Shown: positions 8,536 to 18,509 of the stretch, one piece after another
How positions within the stretch are numbered: position 1 is the first letter of the stretch
Layout of the letters: every line of letters begins with the position of its first letter
Origin: Chitinophagaceae bacterium
GTDB taxonomy: Bacteria > Bacteroidota > Bacteroidia > Chitinophagales > Chitinophagaceae
Assembly (NCBI GenBank): GCA_025934485.1
Contig: JAICXX010000007.1
Location: 16,909-80,908 of the forward strand
Direction of reading: 5' to 3'
Length of the DNA stretch: 64,000 nucleotides
Translations under genes and position numbers: made by a program
The notes under the pieces: model-generated
What the model was told of the DNA's origin: nothing
The model's input: only the letters and a program-made list of their open reading frames with translations
Databases searched by the model: none

Positions 8536-10458
8536 ATGAGTATGAGATATTTTCGTACCTACGGTTCGGTATTCTTTTGCTGTTTCATCGCCTTGCAGGC
8601 TTCAGCTCAAGCATATTATCCGGGCGGATTGGGCAACTCCAATCTTTTCCTTTGGCTCGATGCCAATAAAAGCTCGTCCATTACCCTGAACGGTCCTATT
8701 CAAGTTAGCGGGTGGGCGGACCTGAGCGGCAACGGAAATAACTTTACACAGGCTACTAGCGGTAACCAACCCACCTATAGCGCGACAGGCAATCCATCCA
8801 ACCTGCCCGCGGTGACATTTACTTCCACGAGCTCCCAATACCTAAGCATCGCCAACCTCTCCGCCTCTATTGCTTTTACCTCCGGGTTCACAGGATTTAA
8901 CCAGGTAAGCTACGGCGCCCTCCAGGCGGGCCAGGCCTGGCAGCGTGTCTTCGACTTTGCGAATGGGGCAGGATCGAACAATTTCATGATGGGCCGCTTT
9001 AGCAATTCAGCCAATGCCTATTACGAAGGCTGGAACGGCGCTACCGGCGATCAAACCTGGACTACCACCAATCCCATCGTCAATGGTTCCGAGGACCTTT
9101 ATGAGGCCGTCCAGGCGGCCGGAGCGGCCGGGTCTCTTACCGCAGTCAATCATTACCTCGCCGGCGCCGCGCAGGCTTCCGGCGGCCAGGCAGGTTCCAG
9201 CACCCATGTTCCTAACGCCATCGCCCGGACTTCCAACTATATCGGCCGAAGCAATTGGGCGGCAGACAGCTACTTTTCCGGCACCATGTCGGAGATCCTG
9301 CTGTACAACACCGCCTTTAATACCACTCAACGCGTGATCATCGAGAACTATCTTTCCGCAAAATGGAACCAGGCGGTGAGCGTGTCGGGCTATATCCCTC
9401 CTTCCACGACCTCTTATACCACCAATCTCGTGGGCATCGGTTATACCAGCGCCACGGATAATTTCACGGCCGATGTTTCCGGGTCCACGGACGGGCTTGG
9501 TTTCAGCAGCGGTACCACCGCAGCCGATTTCCTCTCGGCCGCCGGCTATTCGATGGCCGCCCACAACGGTCAGGCCAATACGGTAATTACCAATGCTACT
9601 ATTCCGGGGATCACCAGCGCCAGTGCGCTAAGCCGCTGGAACCGCAGCTGGAATGTGCAGCTCACCGGCGGGACAGCCACCGGCGCCGTGACCCTCAATT
9701 TTAATTTCCCTGATTATAACGGCGGCTCATTCAATACCGCCAATACGTTTGCGCTTCTATACAATGCGACCGACGGCACATTTGCTACAGGTACTAACAA
9801 ACTCGTTACGACCCTTTCTGCCACTTCCACTACCAGCATTGTCTCCTTTAAGGTCACGGCCTCCAGCCTCGCCAATGGCTACTATACGATCCTCTACGGC
9901 AGCTCTGCCATCGCGCTGCCGGTAACCCTTTCCAATTTCACCGCTTACGCCGACGGCATGAACGCCATCCTGCAATGGACCACCATGACCCAAACCGACT
10001 TCAGCCACTTCACGGTCGAACGCTCCGGCGACGGCCAGAACTTTTCTTCCATCGGCACCGTAGCGGGCAGCGCCGGCACATCCGGCCCGGAACAATATTC
10101 GTTTACAGATGCTAACCCGCTCCCGGCGATGAATTATTACCGGCTGGCGATGGTCGACCTCGACGGTACGACCATCTGGTCCGACATCCATTCGGTCGGC
10201 TTCGCCAAAGACACCACACCCTCTTTGTTCACTGTCTATCCCAATCCTGCAGTCAGCAGGCTCCATCTTGTACTTTCCAGTGCCGGGGGCACAGTCAGGA
10301 TCCGGCTGCTCAACAGCCAGGGACAACTACTGCTCACGGTGACCACGGTTGCACCAGCTACCCTGGATATCCCTATGAGCGGGTTTGTAAAGGGCATCTA
10401 TTTCGTGGCGGCCGACGGCGCGCACCGTCACGAAGTGCGCAAGATCATCAAGAAGTAG
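8536..10458 (+). CDS. Secreted lectin-like (LamG/concanavalin-fold) protein with T9SS type A sorting domain
   Basis: About 640 aa from the ATG at 8536 (another at 8542); the frame extends upstream to 8494, but the signal peptide (SVFFCCFIALQASAQA) favours the inner start. Residues about 25-285 look like a concanavalin/LamG-type fold (LFLWLDAN, VSGWADLSGNGNNF, MSEILLYNTAF), common in Bacteroidota surface proteins. A middle beta-rich stretch follows, rich in Ser, Thr and Gly. The C-terminal part has LSNFTAYADGMNAILQW and a Por secretion-tail domain (FTVYPNPAVSRL then KGIYFVAADG), the signature for export by the type IX secretion system. Role: secreted or cell-surface adhesin or glycan-binding protein; no catalytic motif seen. 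It stands alone between two glycan loci with its own likely promoter. Confidence 0.82.
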   Translation: MSMRYFRTYGSVFFCCFIALQASAQAYYPGGLGNSNLFLWLDANKSSSITLNGPIQVSGWADLSGNGNNFTQATSGNQPTYSATGNPSNLPAVTFTSTSSQYLSIANLSASIAFTSGFTGFNQVSYGALQAGQAWQRVFDFANGAGSNNFMMGRFSNSANAYYEGWNGATGDQTWTTTNPIVNGSEDLYEAVQAAGAAGSLTAVNHYLAGAAQASGGQAGSSTHVPNAIARTSNYIGRSNWAADSYFSGTMSEILLYNTAFNTTQRVIIENYLSAKWNQAVSVSGYIPPSTTSYTTNLVGIGYTSATDNFTADVSGSTDGLGFSSGTTAADFLSAAGYSMAAHNGQANTVITNATIPGITSASALSRWNRSWNVQLTGGTATGAVTLNFNFPDYNGGSFNTANTFALLYNATDGTFATGTNKLVTTLSATSTTSIVSFKVTASSLANGYYTILYGSSAIALPVTLSNFTAYADGMNAILQWTTMTQTDFSHFTVERSGDGQNFSSIGTVAGSAGTSGPEQYSFTDANPLPAMNYYRLAMVDLDGTTIWSDIHSVGFAKDTTPSLFTVYPNPAVSRLHLVLSSAGGTVRIRLLNSQGQLLLTVTTVAPATLDIPMSGFVKGIYFVAADGAHRHEVRKIIKK

Positions 10459-10768
10459 CCCTTCCGTCTCCTCCTTCCGCGAGATTCAGAAAGCTTTGAA
10501 TTTGCACTCCTCCTGAACAGCCATTTACTACGTACGTAAGGTTGGCCTCGACGGCCATCGGGTGTAAAAGTAGCCGGTAAGGTGCCGGCTGTTAACGAAT
10601 GATACCCAAAATATACCTGAATTATACCCCCATGGTGAACAATTTGCCACCCTTATATACTTGCTGTACTACCGTGCCTTTGGACATATCAAATTATTTT
10701 TGAATCGATGAGGTAACCGATGCCATCTTGCACATGAGTTGCCGATCTTAAAACCAAGACGATTGCAT
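10459..10768 (+). promoter_or_regulatory. Intergenic region upstream of the first SusC: candidate promoter and inverted repeat
   Basis: This 310-bp gap precedes the 13-gene locus and must contain its promoter. TATTTTTG at 10695-10702 is a perfect TAnnTTTG -7 box, predicting a leader of about 60 nt; a TTTG lies at 10679-10682, but the spacing (12 nt) is shorter than normal. An inverted repeat, AGCCGG at 10572-10577 pairing with CCGGCT at 10585-10590, could be an operator or the terminator stem of the preceding gene; no T-run follows it. AATCGAT just after the -7 box is similar to the core of the palindromes near 59700, but not palindromic here. No small gene seen. Confidence 0.35.
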
Positions 10769-13700
10769 ATGAAAAAGCGAAATCTCAAAAGAGCGTTGTT
10801 GCATTTAGTATGGTGCGCGCTCCCTCTTCTTTTCTTTTCTGCCGGCGGATATGCCCAAAATCCGCTCCCTTCCAAAAAAATCACCGGAAAAGTAATCGTC
10901 GCCCCCGACGACAAACCGCTCGAGGGCGCCAGCGTTACCGTCAGGGGACGCGCCGGCGGGACCCAAACGGACAAGGACGGCCTGTTCGCCCTGGAGGCCA
11001 AAAATGGCGATGTGCTCATTATCAGCTATGTCGGGTATTTGCGCAAAGAGATCAGGGTGGGGGCCCGGCAGTCGGTAAACATCCGCCTCGAACTGGAGGA
11101 TAAGAGCAAGCTTAACGACGTCGTCGTCATCGGGTATGGAAAGGCGCGCCGCCCGGACCTCACGGGAGCTATTTCTTCTCTCTCCGGCGCGGAGCTCATG
11201 AAAACCCAGCCCACGACGTTCGACCAGGCCCTCCAGGGGAAAGTCGCCGGTGTCGTCGTCCAGCAGGTATCGGGACAACCCGGCGGCGGCGTATCTATCC
11301 AGATCCGCGGCGTATCGTCGGTCAGCGGCTCCACCGCCCCTCTGTATGTCATCGATGGCGTGATTATTCCAACCGTTAACGATCCGGGCAACGGTTCCAA
11401 TCCATTGAATACGATCAACCCTTCCGAAATAGAATCGATAGACGTGCTGAAAGACGCTTCCGCAACCGCTATATACGGTTCGCAGGCGACCAACGGCGTC
11501 GTCGTTATCACGACCAAAAGAGGCCGGGCAGGAGCACCGCAGATCAATTATGACGCCTATGCCGGCTACCAGGAGATACCCAAAAGGCTCCCTACCATGA
11601 ACCTACAGCAGTTTGCCACCTTTATCAACGCCCGCGCGCAGGTGTGGGGCTTCGATTCCCGGCCTGAATTCGCGAATCCAAAATACCTGGGCCATGGTAC
11701 CGATTGGCAGAAAGCGCTGTTCCGCAAACCACCGGAGATGAACCACACCGTTACCGTCAGCGGCGGCGATGCCAGGACCCAATATTTATTATCGGGCTCC
11801 TATTTCGAGCAACAGGGCATGGCGCTCGGCTCCGATTTTCAACGGATTTCCGTGCGGCTGAACCTCGATAATAAGACGACCAACTGGCTAAAAGTAGGAA
11901 CCAGCCTGCAAATGGCGCATGTTTTTGAAAACGTGAATACAACATCCTCGGGGGTGATCAACGCCGCATTGAACCTTACGCCCGACATTCCCGTGCAAAA
12001 CCCCGACGGTTCCTGGGGTGGTGTCACCAACACCAGCGGTTGGGTCACTCCCGTCCTTAACCCGGTGGGGTTAGCCGAGCTGGTCAAAAACCAGCGGAAG
12101 AGAAATCAGCTCTTCGGCAATGCCTATGCGGAAATACAATTTTATAAAGACCTCTCCTTTCGCAACGAGGTGTCCGGTAATTTCGATTTCAGCAGCCTGG
12201 ACTACTTTACCCCAACCTATGTTTTTGGCAAAGTTACTAACGGCACTAGCAGTGGTTCCTCCTCTACCAACCAAAACATTTATACGGTCATCCGCAATTA
12301 CCTGACGTATACGCACTATTTCACCGATTTCAACCTCAATGCCCTTGTGGGGCACGAAGCCCAGTCGTCGAATTACGAGGACCTCTACGGCAGCCGGTCG
12401 AATTTCCCTTCGAACAATGTGCAAACCGTTAGCTCGGGCGACGCTACTACGGCCAGGAACTCGGGCGATAATGGTCTGGGCTCGTCCCAGGAATCCTATT
12501 TCAGCAGGATCAATTTTTCCTGGAAGGATAGATACTTGCTCACCGGGAATGTACGCAACGATGGGTCTTCCAACTTTCCCGCTAACAACCGCTGGGTGAC
12601 TACCTGGTCAGGCGCATTGGCCTGGAAGCTCAATAACGAGGCGTTCATGAAAAATGTAACGGTGATCAACGAATTGAAATTGAGATTGGGTTACGGATTG
12701 ACGAACAACCAGGGCATACCGGGCAACACCTATGTGACACAACTGCAATCGGCAACCAACGGCTTGTCGGGTATAGCTCAATTTCAAAGCAATCTCGCAA
12801 ATGCTAAGGTGACCTGGGAAAAAACAAATTATTACAACGCAGGATTGGACGCCTCATTTCTCAATAGCCGGATAAGCTTTTCGTTCGACGCTTACTACCG
12901 GAAGACAGGTGGGCTTTTATTAAAGATCCCCCTGCCGCTGTACTCCGGTACTACCGCCGGCTATTCGCCCGGATCGATGGCGGCGCCCTACGTCAATGTC
13001 GGTGCCGTCAGCAACAAGGGCTTTGACTTCGGTGTCAACACCACCAATATTATCACCAGGAATTTTACCTGGAAGACCAATGTTACCGTATCGCGTAACG
13101 TCAACAAAATACTCAGCTTAGGCGCCGGTGAACAGGCTAACCTGAGCGAAAAGTCGTACGTGATCAACGATATCATCGAAAAAACGGTGGTCGGGAAGCC
13201 CATCGGCGAATTTTATGGCTACCTGTTCGACGGAATGTTTGCAAAACCCACGGACTTCCAAAAACATGCCCTGCCGGTAGACCAGAGCGGCAACCCTTAT
13301 CCGATATCCTCGGCGGGCGGCGGAATTTGGTACGGCGACCGGAAGTTCAAAGATTTGAACGGCGATGGGGTTATCGACTCAAGGGACCAGACCTTTTTGG
13401 GCTCTCCCATCCCGAAATTCCAGTTTGGGATCAACAATACCTTTTCCTATAAGAATTTCGATCTGAATATCTTCTTCAGTGGCAGCGTCGGTAACAAAGT
13501 ATTCAATGAGATCGCGGTGGCGCAAACCAATTCGCAAAACAATACCAACTATTTTTCAAAGGTGTTGAACTATGCCAGAGTGGCTTTGATAAATCCCAAT
13601 GGCTCCGCAACCGACATTAACAATTCCTACGTAACCAACCCGAATACAACGGTCGTGGGATTGCGGAATGATAACACGAACGACAATAACCGGCCTAACA

Positions 13701-13963
13701 ATTTGTTCATCGAGGACGGCTCCTTCCTCCGGTGCAAAAACATCACAGTCGGCTATCGACTGCCCCCAAATGCCTTGTCAATGATGCACTTGCAATCATT
13801 TAGGGTATTCGCTACGGTGACCAACGCTTTTATCATTACCAACTATTCGGGCATGGACCCGGAGATCGGTTCATGGAACCCCTTGCAGGCCGGCTGGGAC
13901 CAGGGATATTACCCTCAGGCCAGGACCTATACCATCGGCGCAAACATCACCTTTGCTAAATAA
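10769..13963 (+). CDS. SusC-like TonB-dependent outer-membrane glycan transporter (no STN domain)
   Basis: About 1,064 aa from ATG 10769; the frame opens earlier at a TTG, but the signal peptide begins at MKKRNLKRALLHL. After cleavage near GGYAQ comes a carboxypeptidase-regulatory-like domain (ITGKVIVAPDDKPLEGASV), a TonB-box region (DVVVIGYG), a plug domain (LYVIDGVIIP, IESIDVLKDASATAIYGS), and the beta-barrel ending in YTIGANITFAK. It imports oligosaccharides across the outer membrane with the SusD that begins 9 bp downstream. There is no STN domain, so it is not expected to signal to an ECF sigma factor, unlike the SusC at 39798. It is the first gene of the large locus that runs to 34838. 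Confidence 0.95.
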   Translation: MKKRNLKRALLHLVWCALPLLFFSAGGYAQNPLPSKKITGKVIVAPDDKPLEGASVTVRGRAGGTQTDKDGLFALEAKNGDVLIISYVGYLRKEIRVGARQSVNIRLELEDKSKLNDVVVIGYGKARRPDLTGAISSLSGAELMKTQPTTFDQALQGKVAGVVVQQVSGQPGGGVSIQIRGVSSVSGSTAPLYVIDGVIIPTVNDPGNGSNPLNTINPSEIESIDVLKDASATAIYGSQATNGVVVITTKRGRAGAPQINYDAYAGYQEIPKRLPTMNLQQFATFINARAQVWGFDSRPEFANPKYLGHGTDWQKALFRKPPEMNHTVTVSGGDARTQYLLSGSYFEQQGMALGSDFQRISVRLNLDNKTTNWLKVGTSLQMAHVFENVNTTSSGVINAALNLTPDIPVQNPDGSWGGVTNTSGWVTPVLNPVGLAELVKNQRKRNQLFGNAYAEIQFYKDLSFRNEVSGNFDFSSLDYFTPTYVFGKVTNGTSSGSSSTNQNIYTVIRNYLTYTHYFTDFNLNALVGHEAQSSNYEDLYGSRSNFPSNNVQTVSSGDATTARNSGDNGLGSSQESYFSRINFSWKDRYLLTGNVRNDGSSNFPANNRWVTTWSGALAWKLNNEAFMKNVTVINELKLRLGYGLTNNQGIPGNTYVTQLQSATNGLSGIAQFQSNLANAKVTWEKTNYYNAGLDASFLNSRISFSFDAYYRKTGGLLLKIPLPLYSGTTAGYSPGSMAAPYVNVGAVSNKGFDFGVNTTNIITRNFTWKTNVTVSRNVNKILSLGAGEQANLSEKSYVINDIIEKTVVGKPIGEFYGYLFDGMFAKPTDFQKHALPVDQSGNPYPISSAGGGIWYGDRKFKDLNGDGVIDSRDQTFLGSPIPKFQFGINNTFSYKNFDLNIFFSGSVGNKVFNEIAVAQTNSQNNTNYFSKVLNYARVALINPNGSATDINNSYVTNPNTTVVGLRNDNTNDNNRPNNLFIEDGSFLRCKNITVGYRLPPNALSMMHLQSFRVFATVTNAFIITNYSGMDPEIGSWNPLQAGWDQGYYPQARTYTIGANITFAK

Positions 13964-13972
13964 AGTATTAAA

Positions 13973-15550
13973 ATGAAATCCTACAATAAGATACTAATTA
14001 CGCTGCTTGTTGCCGCAACAATGACAGCATGCAAAAAGAGCTTTTTGGAGCGTCCATCGACCTCCCAGATAAGTGCTACTTCTTATTACAATACTACCTC
14101 CGATCTTCGGCTGGTCACGGCCAGCCTGTACGGCGGTTCCCCATGGTGGGCATGGCATAACGGCGCCTTGTTGCAACTCGGCGATGTCCTGAGCGGGAAT
14201 GCCTATTATGCCTATAACGGCGACCTCGTTCAGCTGTTCACCCGTACCATCACCGCCCAAAATGGCGTCATATCCAGCGGCTGGAGCGGGCTTTACAATG
14301 TGATAGCACAATGCAACACCACTATCAACGCCATACAACAACTGGCCTCCCCGACGATTTCCGCTACCGATAAAAATGCGGCTATAGCCGAAGCCAGGTT
14401 TATCCGGGGCGTGGCCTATTATCAGCTGGCTGTTTATTGGGGCGCGGTGCCCATCATCGAGGACAATACCAAGCTGATCGCAAATCCATTGCTCAACCGC
14501 AACATTGTCTCGGACGTCTATAAGTTTGTGATCAACGACCTCACCTTCGCGACGAAAAATCTTCCCGCCGCGGATGAAACGGGCCGGGTAACCACCTGGT
14601 CTGCGCAGGGCATGCTGGCCAAAGTATATCTCACGGTGGCCGGTTTGGGGCAAAGCGGCGGCACCCGCGACCAGGCCCTGCTGGACAGCGCCCAAAAATA
14701 TGCCGGCAACGTGTGCAAAAACAGTGGGTTGACGTTGTTCCCCAGCTATTATAACCTTTTCAGGGCACAAAACAACGACAACTCCGAATCGCTATTCGCG
14801 CTTCAGTGGGCAGCAGGTGTTGGTTATGGCAATGGCAACGACTGGCTGACCTTTTCGCCCAGCAGCAGTATAAACCCGCAGAACACGGGTGCATGGACGG
14901 CCTTGAAACCCACCTGGGACTTTTACCAGAATTATACCTGGAAAGATACCGTCAGGCGGCTAGCCACCGTTTTCCGCAACGGCGATTATTATCCTGAATT
15001 GAATGCGGCCGGCGGCGGTTTTACCGCAAGCGGGGTATCGATGAAAAAGCACATCATCGGCAACGAAAAGGACAACAACGCCCCGACCATGGATATCTGG
15101 TCCTCCGTCGAACATAACCCGATCCTCCGGCTGGCCGACGTGTACCTCGTATATGCCGAAGCCATCCTCGGCAACAACGCCAGCACCACCGACGCGGACG
15201 CCTTGCTGTATTTTAACAAAGTACGTGCAAGAGCCGGCGTGGACCCCGCTCCAATGCTGGATGCCGACACCATTATGCGCGAAAGAAGGATCGAGCTGGG
15301 TTTTGAAGGACAATACTGGCTGGACCTCGTACGACTTTCCTACTACAATCCGGACAAGGCGGTAGGGATCATCAACAACCAAAAAAGGATGACCTTCTCT
15401 TACGATCCTACCAAACAATTAGCCACCCCGGATACAACCACCGCCCCGGCCGTCGTTCCGGCAACGATCAGCGCATTTACCATGCAGATCCCCGCCTCCG
15501 AGCTCACGGCCGATCCGAAACTCGTACAACCGCCGGTACCTTATTATTAA
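13973..15550 (+). CDS. SusD-like surface glycan-binding lipoprotein
   Basis: 525 aa lipoprotein: signal peptide MKSYNKILITLLVAATMTAC with the lipidated Cys at residue 20. SusD/RagB features include FLERPSTSQIS near the mature N-terminus, the TPR-like helices (AEARFIRGVAYYQLAVYWGAVPII), and the C-terminal block with LRLADVYLVYAEA, YFNKVRARAG and RERRIELGFEGQYWLDLVR. It forms the lid of the SusC transporter and binds the polysaccharide at the cell surface. Separated from susC by 9 bp and from the next gene by 19 bp. Confidence 0.95.
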   Translation: MKSYNKILITLLVAATMTACKKSFLERPSTSQISATSYYNTTSDLRLVTASLYGGSPWWAWHNGALLQLGDVLSGNAYYAYNGDLVQLFTRTITAQNGVISSGWSGLYNVIAQCNTTINAIQQLASPTISATDKNAAIAEARFIRGVAYYQLAVYWGAVPIIEDNTKLIANPLLNRNIVSDVYKFVINDLTFATKNLPAADETGRVTTWSAQGMLAKVYLTVAGLGQSGGTRDQALLDSAQKYAGNVCKNSGLTLFPSYYNLFRAQNNDNSESLFALQWAAGVGYGNGNDWLTFSPSSSINPQNTGAWTALKPTWDFYQNYTWKDTVRRLATVFRNGDYYPELNAAGGGFTASGVSMKKHIIGNEKDNNAPTMDIWSSVEHNPILRLADVYLVYAEAILGNNASTTDADALLYFNKVRARAGVDPAPMLDADTIMRERRIELGFEGQYWLDLVRLSYYNPDKAVGIINNQKRMTFSYDPTKQLATPDTTTAPAVVPATISAFTMQIPASELTADPKLVQPPVPYY

Positions 15551-15569
15551 TTCAACTACGTAAAATAGG

Positions 15570-17033
15570 ATGACTATGAACAATATTTCAATTAGCCGCT
15601 TGTTAGTGTTGCCGCTGATCCTGCTTGCGGTAGCTTTCCTGCCGGCTTGTAAAAAAAATACAGGCGCCGCGCCCAACATCACGGGCGTCAGAAACTATGT
15701 AGCCTCGCCGAACGATACCCTACTCACCAGCCTCGCGCCCAATGGCCAATGGGTAGTGATCACCGGGCAGCACCTGCAAAATGCCGTCGATATAGAATTC
15801 GATGGCGTTCCGGCTGCTATCAACAACGCCCTGTTCTCGTCGAACAACGCGGTAGTGCAAATACCTGCGATCGTATTCACAACGATAGACACCACCAAGC
15901 TATATACGATCAAGTACACCACCGCGGCAGGCACAACGACATTCCCTTTTAAATTAGGGCCCGCCGCACCGGTCATTACAGCTATCTCGAATGTATTTGC
16001 AAACCCCGGCGATTCTTGTTTTATTGAAGGCTCCAACCTCCTATTGGTTCAATACTTTTCCTACGGGGGAACCAACATTACATCGTTTAGATCGAGTCCC
16101 GACGGCACTTCGCTTGGCTTTGTCATGCCTGCACAAACGACCAATCAGCAGGTGGTCATAGCTACAAAGACTGGGACCGCCACATTCCAAATAGTGGCGA
16201 CGCCAACGATCGTCGCCGTTTCCAACGAAAATGCCAATCCCGGCGATTCCGTATATGTCTACGGTACCTATCTTAAGAACATTCAAACGCTGACCTTTGC
16301 CGGCGCCGACGTCACCTCGTTTGCATCCTCCGCCGATGGAAGCTCGGTAGGCTTTATTGTGCCCACGCTGATGCAACCCGGGCCCGTATCCGTGACGACG
16401 GCATTCGGAACCGCAACTACGGTGTACAACGTGAACGATATTGCAACGGGGGCGATATCGAATTTTGAATGGAGTGGCAAATTTGACTGGTCATGGTGGG
16501 GTGGCGCCTCGCTGACCAGCGGCAGCCCCGACTTTCCGGGTAACTCGAGTCAATACCTGACGCTGAAAACAGGCATCCTGGCCAGCGGGGAAGGGAATAC
16601 TTATTCCAGTTATGCCTTACTCATGGGTTCAACGCAGTGGGTACCGACGGCCAATCTTGGCGATCCTCCCGGCAACTGGGCATTTAAATTCGAAGTAAGC
16701 ATCCCCAATGGCTGGAATGGCGGGTCGTTCGATATTCAAAGCGGGGTCGGCACCTATATAGCCCGTTGGGAGCCCTGGCAGATATCGCCCACCGTCACCG
16801 CGCCGTATTCAACGAAAGGCTGGATGACAGTGACCATTCCTTTGACTTCATTCCGGGCCAAGGACCCTACACTCGGCGATGGCGAGGGAGCCCCGCTAAC
16901 CGCCATTACGGACCTTACCGGTTCAACGGGACAAAGCTCGTGTACCATGTATATCCATAACTACAGTTCGTCGTCCACGGCCACCGGCTTTTATGGCGCT
17001 TTCGATAATATAAGGGTTGTACAGATCAAATAA
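15570..17033 (+). CDS. IPT/TIG-domain surface glycan-binding lipoprotein (SGBP-B / SusE-position)
   Basis: 487 aa with a lipoprotein signal (LPLILLAVAFLPACKK); the first ATG (15570) and one two codons later are both possible. Residues about 40-290 contain three IPT/TIG Ig-like repeats (PNGQWVVITGQHLQNAVDI; FANPGDSCFIEGSNL; NANPGDSVYVYGTYL), each starting with the typical G-x-x-hydrophobic turn. The C-terminal 190 residues are aromatic (NFEWSGKFDWSWWGG, WIPLT-like ending) and match the layout of SGBP-B proteins, in which TIG spacers display a C-terminal glycan-binding domain, known best from the xyloglucan locus of Bacteroides ovatus. Position directly after SusD supports this. Function: non-catalytic capture of the polymer on the outer face. 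Family assignment of the last domain is by layout, not alignment. Confidence 0.8.
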   Translation: MTMNNISISRLLVLPLILLAVAFLPACKKNTGAAPNITGVRNYVASPNDTLLTSLAPNGQWVVITGQHLQNAVDIEFDGVPAAINNALFSSNNAVVQIPAIVFTTIDTTKLYTIKYTTAAGTTTFPFKLGPAAPVITAISNVFANPGDSCFIEGSNLLLVQYFSYGGTNITSFRSSPDGTSLGFVMPAQTTNQQVVIATKTGTATFQIVATPTIVAVSNENANPGDSVYVYGTYLKNIQTLTFAGADVTSFASSADGSSVGFIVPTLMQPGPVSVTTAFGTATTVYNVNDIATGAISNFEWSGKFDWSWWGGASLTSGSPDFPGNSSQYLTLKTGILASGEGNTYSSYALLMGSTQWVPTANLGDPPGNWAFKFEVSIPNGWNGGSFDIQSGVGTYIARWEPWQISPTVTAPYSTKGWMTVTIPLTSFRAKDPTLGDGEGAPLTAITDLTGSTGQSSCTMYIHNYSSSSTATGFYGAFDNIRVVQIK

Positions 17034-17043
17034 TAAAACCAAT

Positions 17044-18495
17044 ATGAAAAGAATACTAATTGCTTGTTCGATTTTTATGGCATTTAGCTGCCACAAAACC
17101 GCAACAACAACCTCCCCCATTACCCTTTCCAATATCACCGATACCATACCCGAAAACGGTGGGACCGTAGCCTTGACATTTACTTCGAATGCCGTATGGA
17201 CCATCGATACCAGTAGTCTTGGCTGGCTGCATCTAAGCCAGGCCTCGGGCAACAGCGGTAGTACGACGATTAACTTGTCGGCGGCGGGAAATACCACCGG
17301 GACCAGCCGTTCCCAGCTATTGACCATCAATTTCACCAACGACCAAAGCAGGCGGGTTACGGTAATCCAGCTTCCCCCGATCTTTCCATCGTACAACACT
17401 TCGCCGATCGCCGCCGATCCCTCCGGCATGAGCAGCACCGCTGCCCAGCTGGTCGCGGATATGAAGTTGGGTTGGAACCTCGGCAATTCACTCGAAGCCC
17501 CCGGCGGCGAAACCGGGTGGGGGAATCCTGTGATCACCCAAGCCCTCATAGATCTGGTAAAAAGCAGCGGTTTCAATGCGATTCGCATCCCATGCGCCTG
17601 GAACGGGCATGCCAATCAAAGCACGGGAGCCATCGATACAGCCTGGCTCAGCAGGGTCAAACAAGTCGTGCAATACTGCGTCAATGACGGCATGTACATT
17701 TTGCTGAATGACCACGTCAACGACGGCTGGCTCGATTGTACCGCGACCGGCGCCAAATTGGACACGATCAAAGCAAAACAAAGGGCCTATTGGGAACAGA
17801 TAGCGACAGAAATGCGCGATTTTGATGAACATTTGATGTTTGCCAGCGCTAATGAACCGAACGCTACCGACCTACCCTCCAGCACGCTGCTGGAGAACTA
17901 CCACCAGATCTTTATCAATGCCGTGCGCTCCACCGGCGGAAAGAACGCCTATCGCACCCTGGTCATCCAGGCTCCCTCGACATCGGTGAACCTGGCGGAT
18001 TATTTCATCGGGGTGCCGGGTATGCCGGTCGACCCCATCCCGAATAAACTGGTACTGGAAGTGCATTGGTACTCGCCTCCGAACTTCGCCATCCTATCGG
18101 CCGATGCTTCCTGGGGCAACGAGTGGTGCTTTTGGGGCGCTAATTACCACTCGCAGGACATGCCCGCGAGAAATGCTACCGCGAACACCGAAGAATCCTT
18201 TATCGATAGTACCTGGAGTTATATGAAAAGCAGGTTCGTAAAAAACAATATACCGGTCCTCATCGGTGAAATGGGTGTGCCGCGACACAATGCCACGCTG
18301 ACGGGTAATCCAGCGGATTCTATCCTGTCCTTGAATTCCAGGTCGCATTTCTTCCGGTACGTTACACAGTCCGCCAGGAATAATGGCATACCGTTGTTCC
18401 TTTGGGACGCGTACTATGATCTCATCGACCGGCAAAACAACGTCATATACGATCAGCAGGCGCTGGACTCGCTGCGCGCCGGTGCCGGACTTTAA
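17044..18495 (+). CDS. BACON-GH5 endoglucanase/xyloglucanase-like lipoprotein (copy 1)
   Basis: About 483 aa from ATG 17044 (an in-frame start at 17017 overlaps the previous gene and precedes the lipoprotein signal MKRILIACSIFMAFSC). Residues about 22-115 are a BACON domain (WLHLSQASGNSG). The catalytic domain is GH5, subfamily 4-like: GWNLGNSLEAPGGETGWG, FNAIRIPCAW, acid/base Glu271 in ANEPN, nucleophile Glu409 in IGEMGV. The outer-face endo-enzyme of xyloglucan loci has this same BACON-GH5 layout. Odd point: the normally conserved LNIHWDGGW motif reads LNDHVNDGW here (residues 221-229), replacing a substrate-cleft Trp and nearby residues while keeping the His; the tandem paralogue downstream has the standard form. 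Either a changed specificity or reduced activity. Confidence 0.88.
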   Translation: MKRILIACSIFMAFSCHKTATTTSPITLSNITDTIPENGGTVALTFTSNAVWTIDTSSLGWLHLSQASGNSGSTTINLSAAGNTTGTSRSQLLTINFTNDQSRRVTVIQLPPIFPSYNTSPIAADPSGMSSTAAQLVADMKLGWNLGNSLEAPGGETGWGNPVITQALIDLVKSSGFNAIRIPCAWNGHANQSTGAIDTAWLSRVKQVVQYCVNDGMYILLNDHVNDGWLDCTATGAKLDTIKAKQRAYWEQIATEMRDFDEHLMFASANEPNATDLPSSTLLENYHQIFINAVRSTGGKNAYRTLVIQAPSTSVNLADYFIGVPGMPVDPIPNKLVLEVHWYSPPNFAILSADASWGNEWCFWGANYHSQDMPARNATANTEESFIDSTWSYMKSRFVKNNIPVLIGEMGVPRHNATLTGNPADSILSLNSRSHFFRYVTQSARNNGIPLFLWDAYYDLIDRQNNVIYDQQALDSLRAGAGL

Positions 18496-18509
18496 AATAA
18501 AAAAAACTT

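Noticed and set aside
10643..10663. TTTG plus TATACTTG as the promoter of the first susC
   Set aside because: Only 9 nt separate the boxes, far less than the usual spacing, and the second box has a mismatch; the box at 10695 is better.
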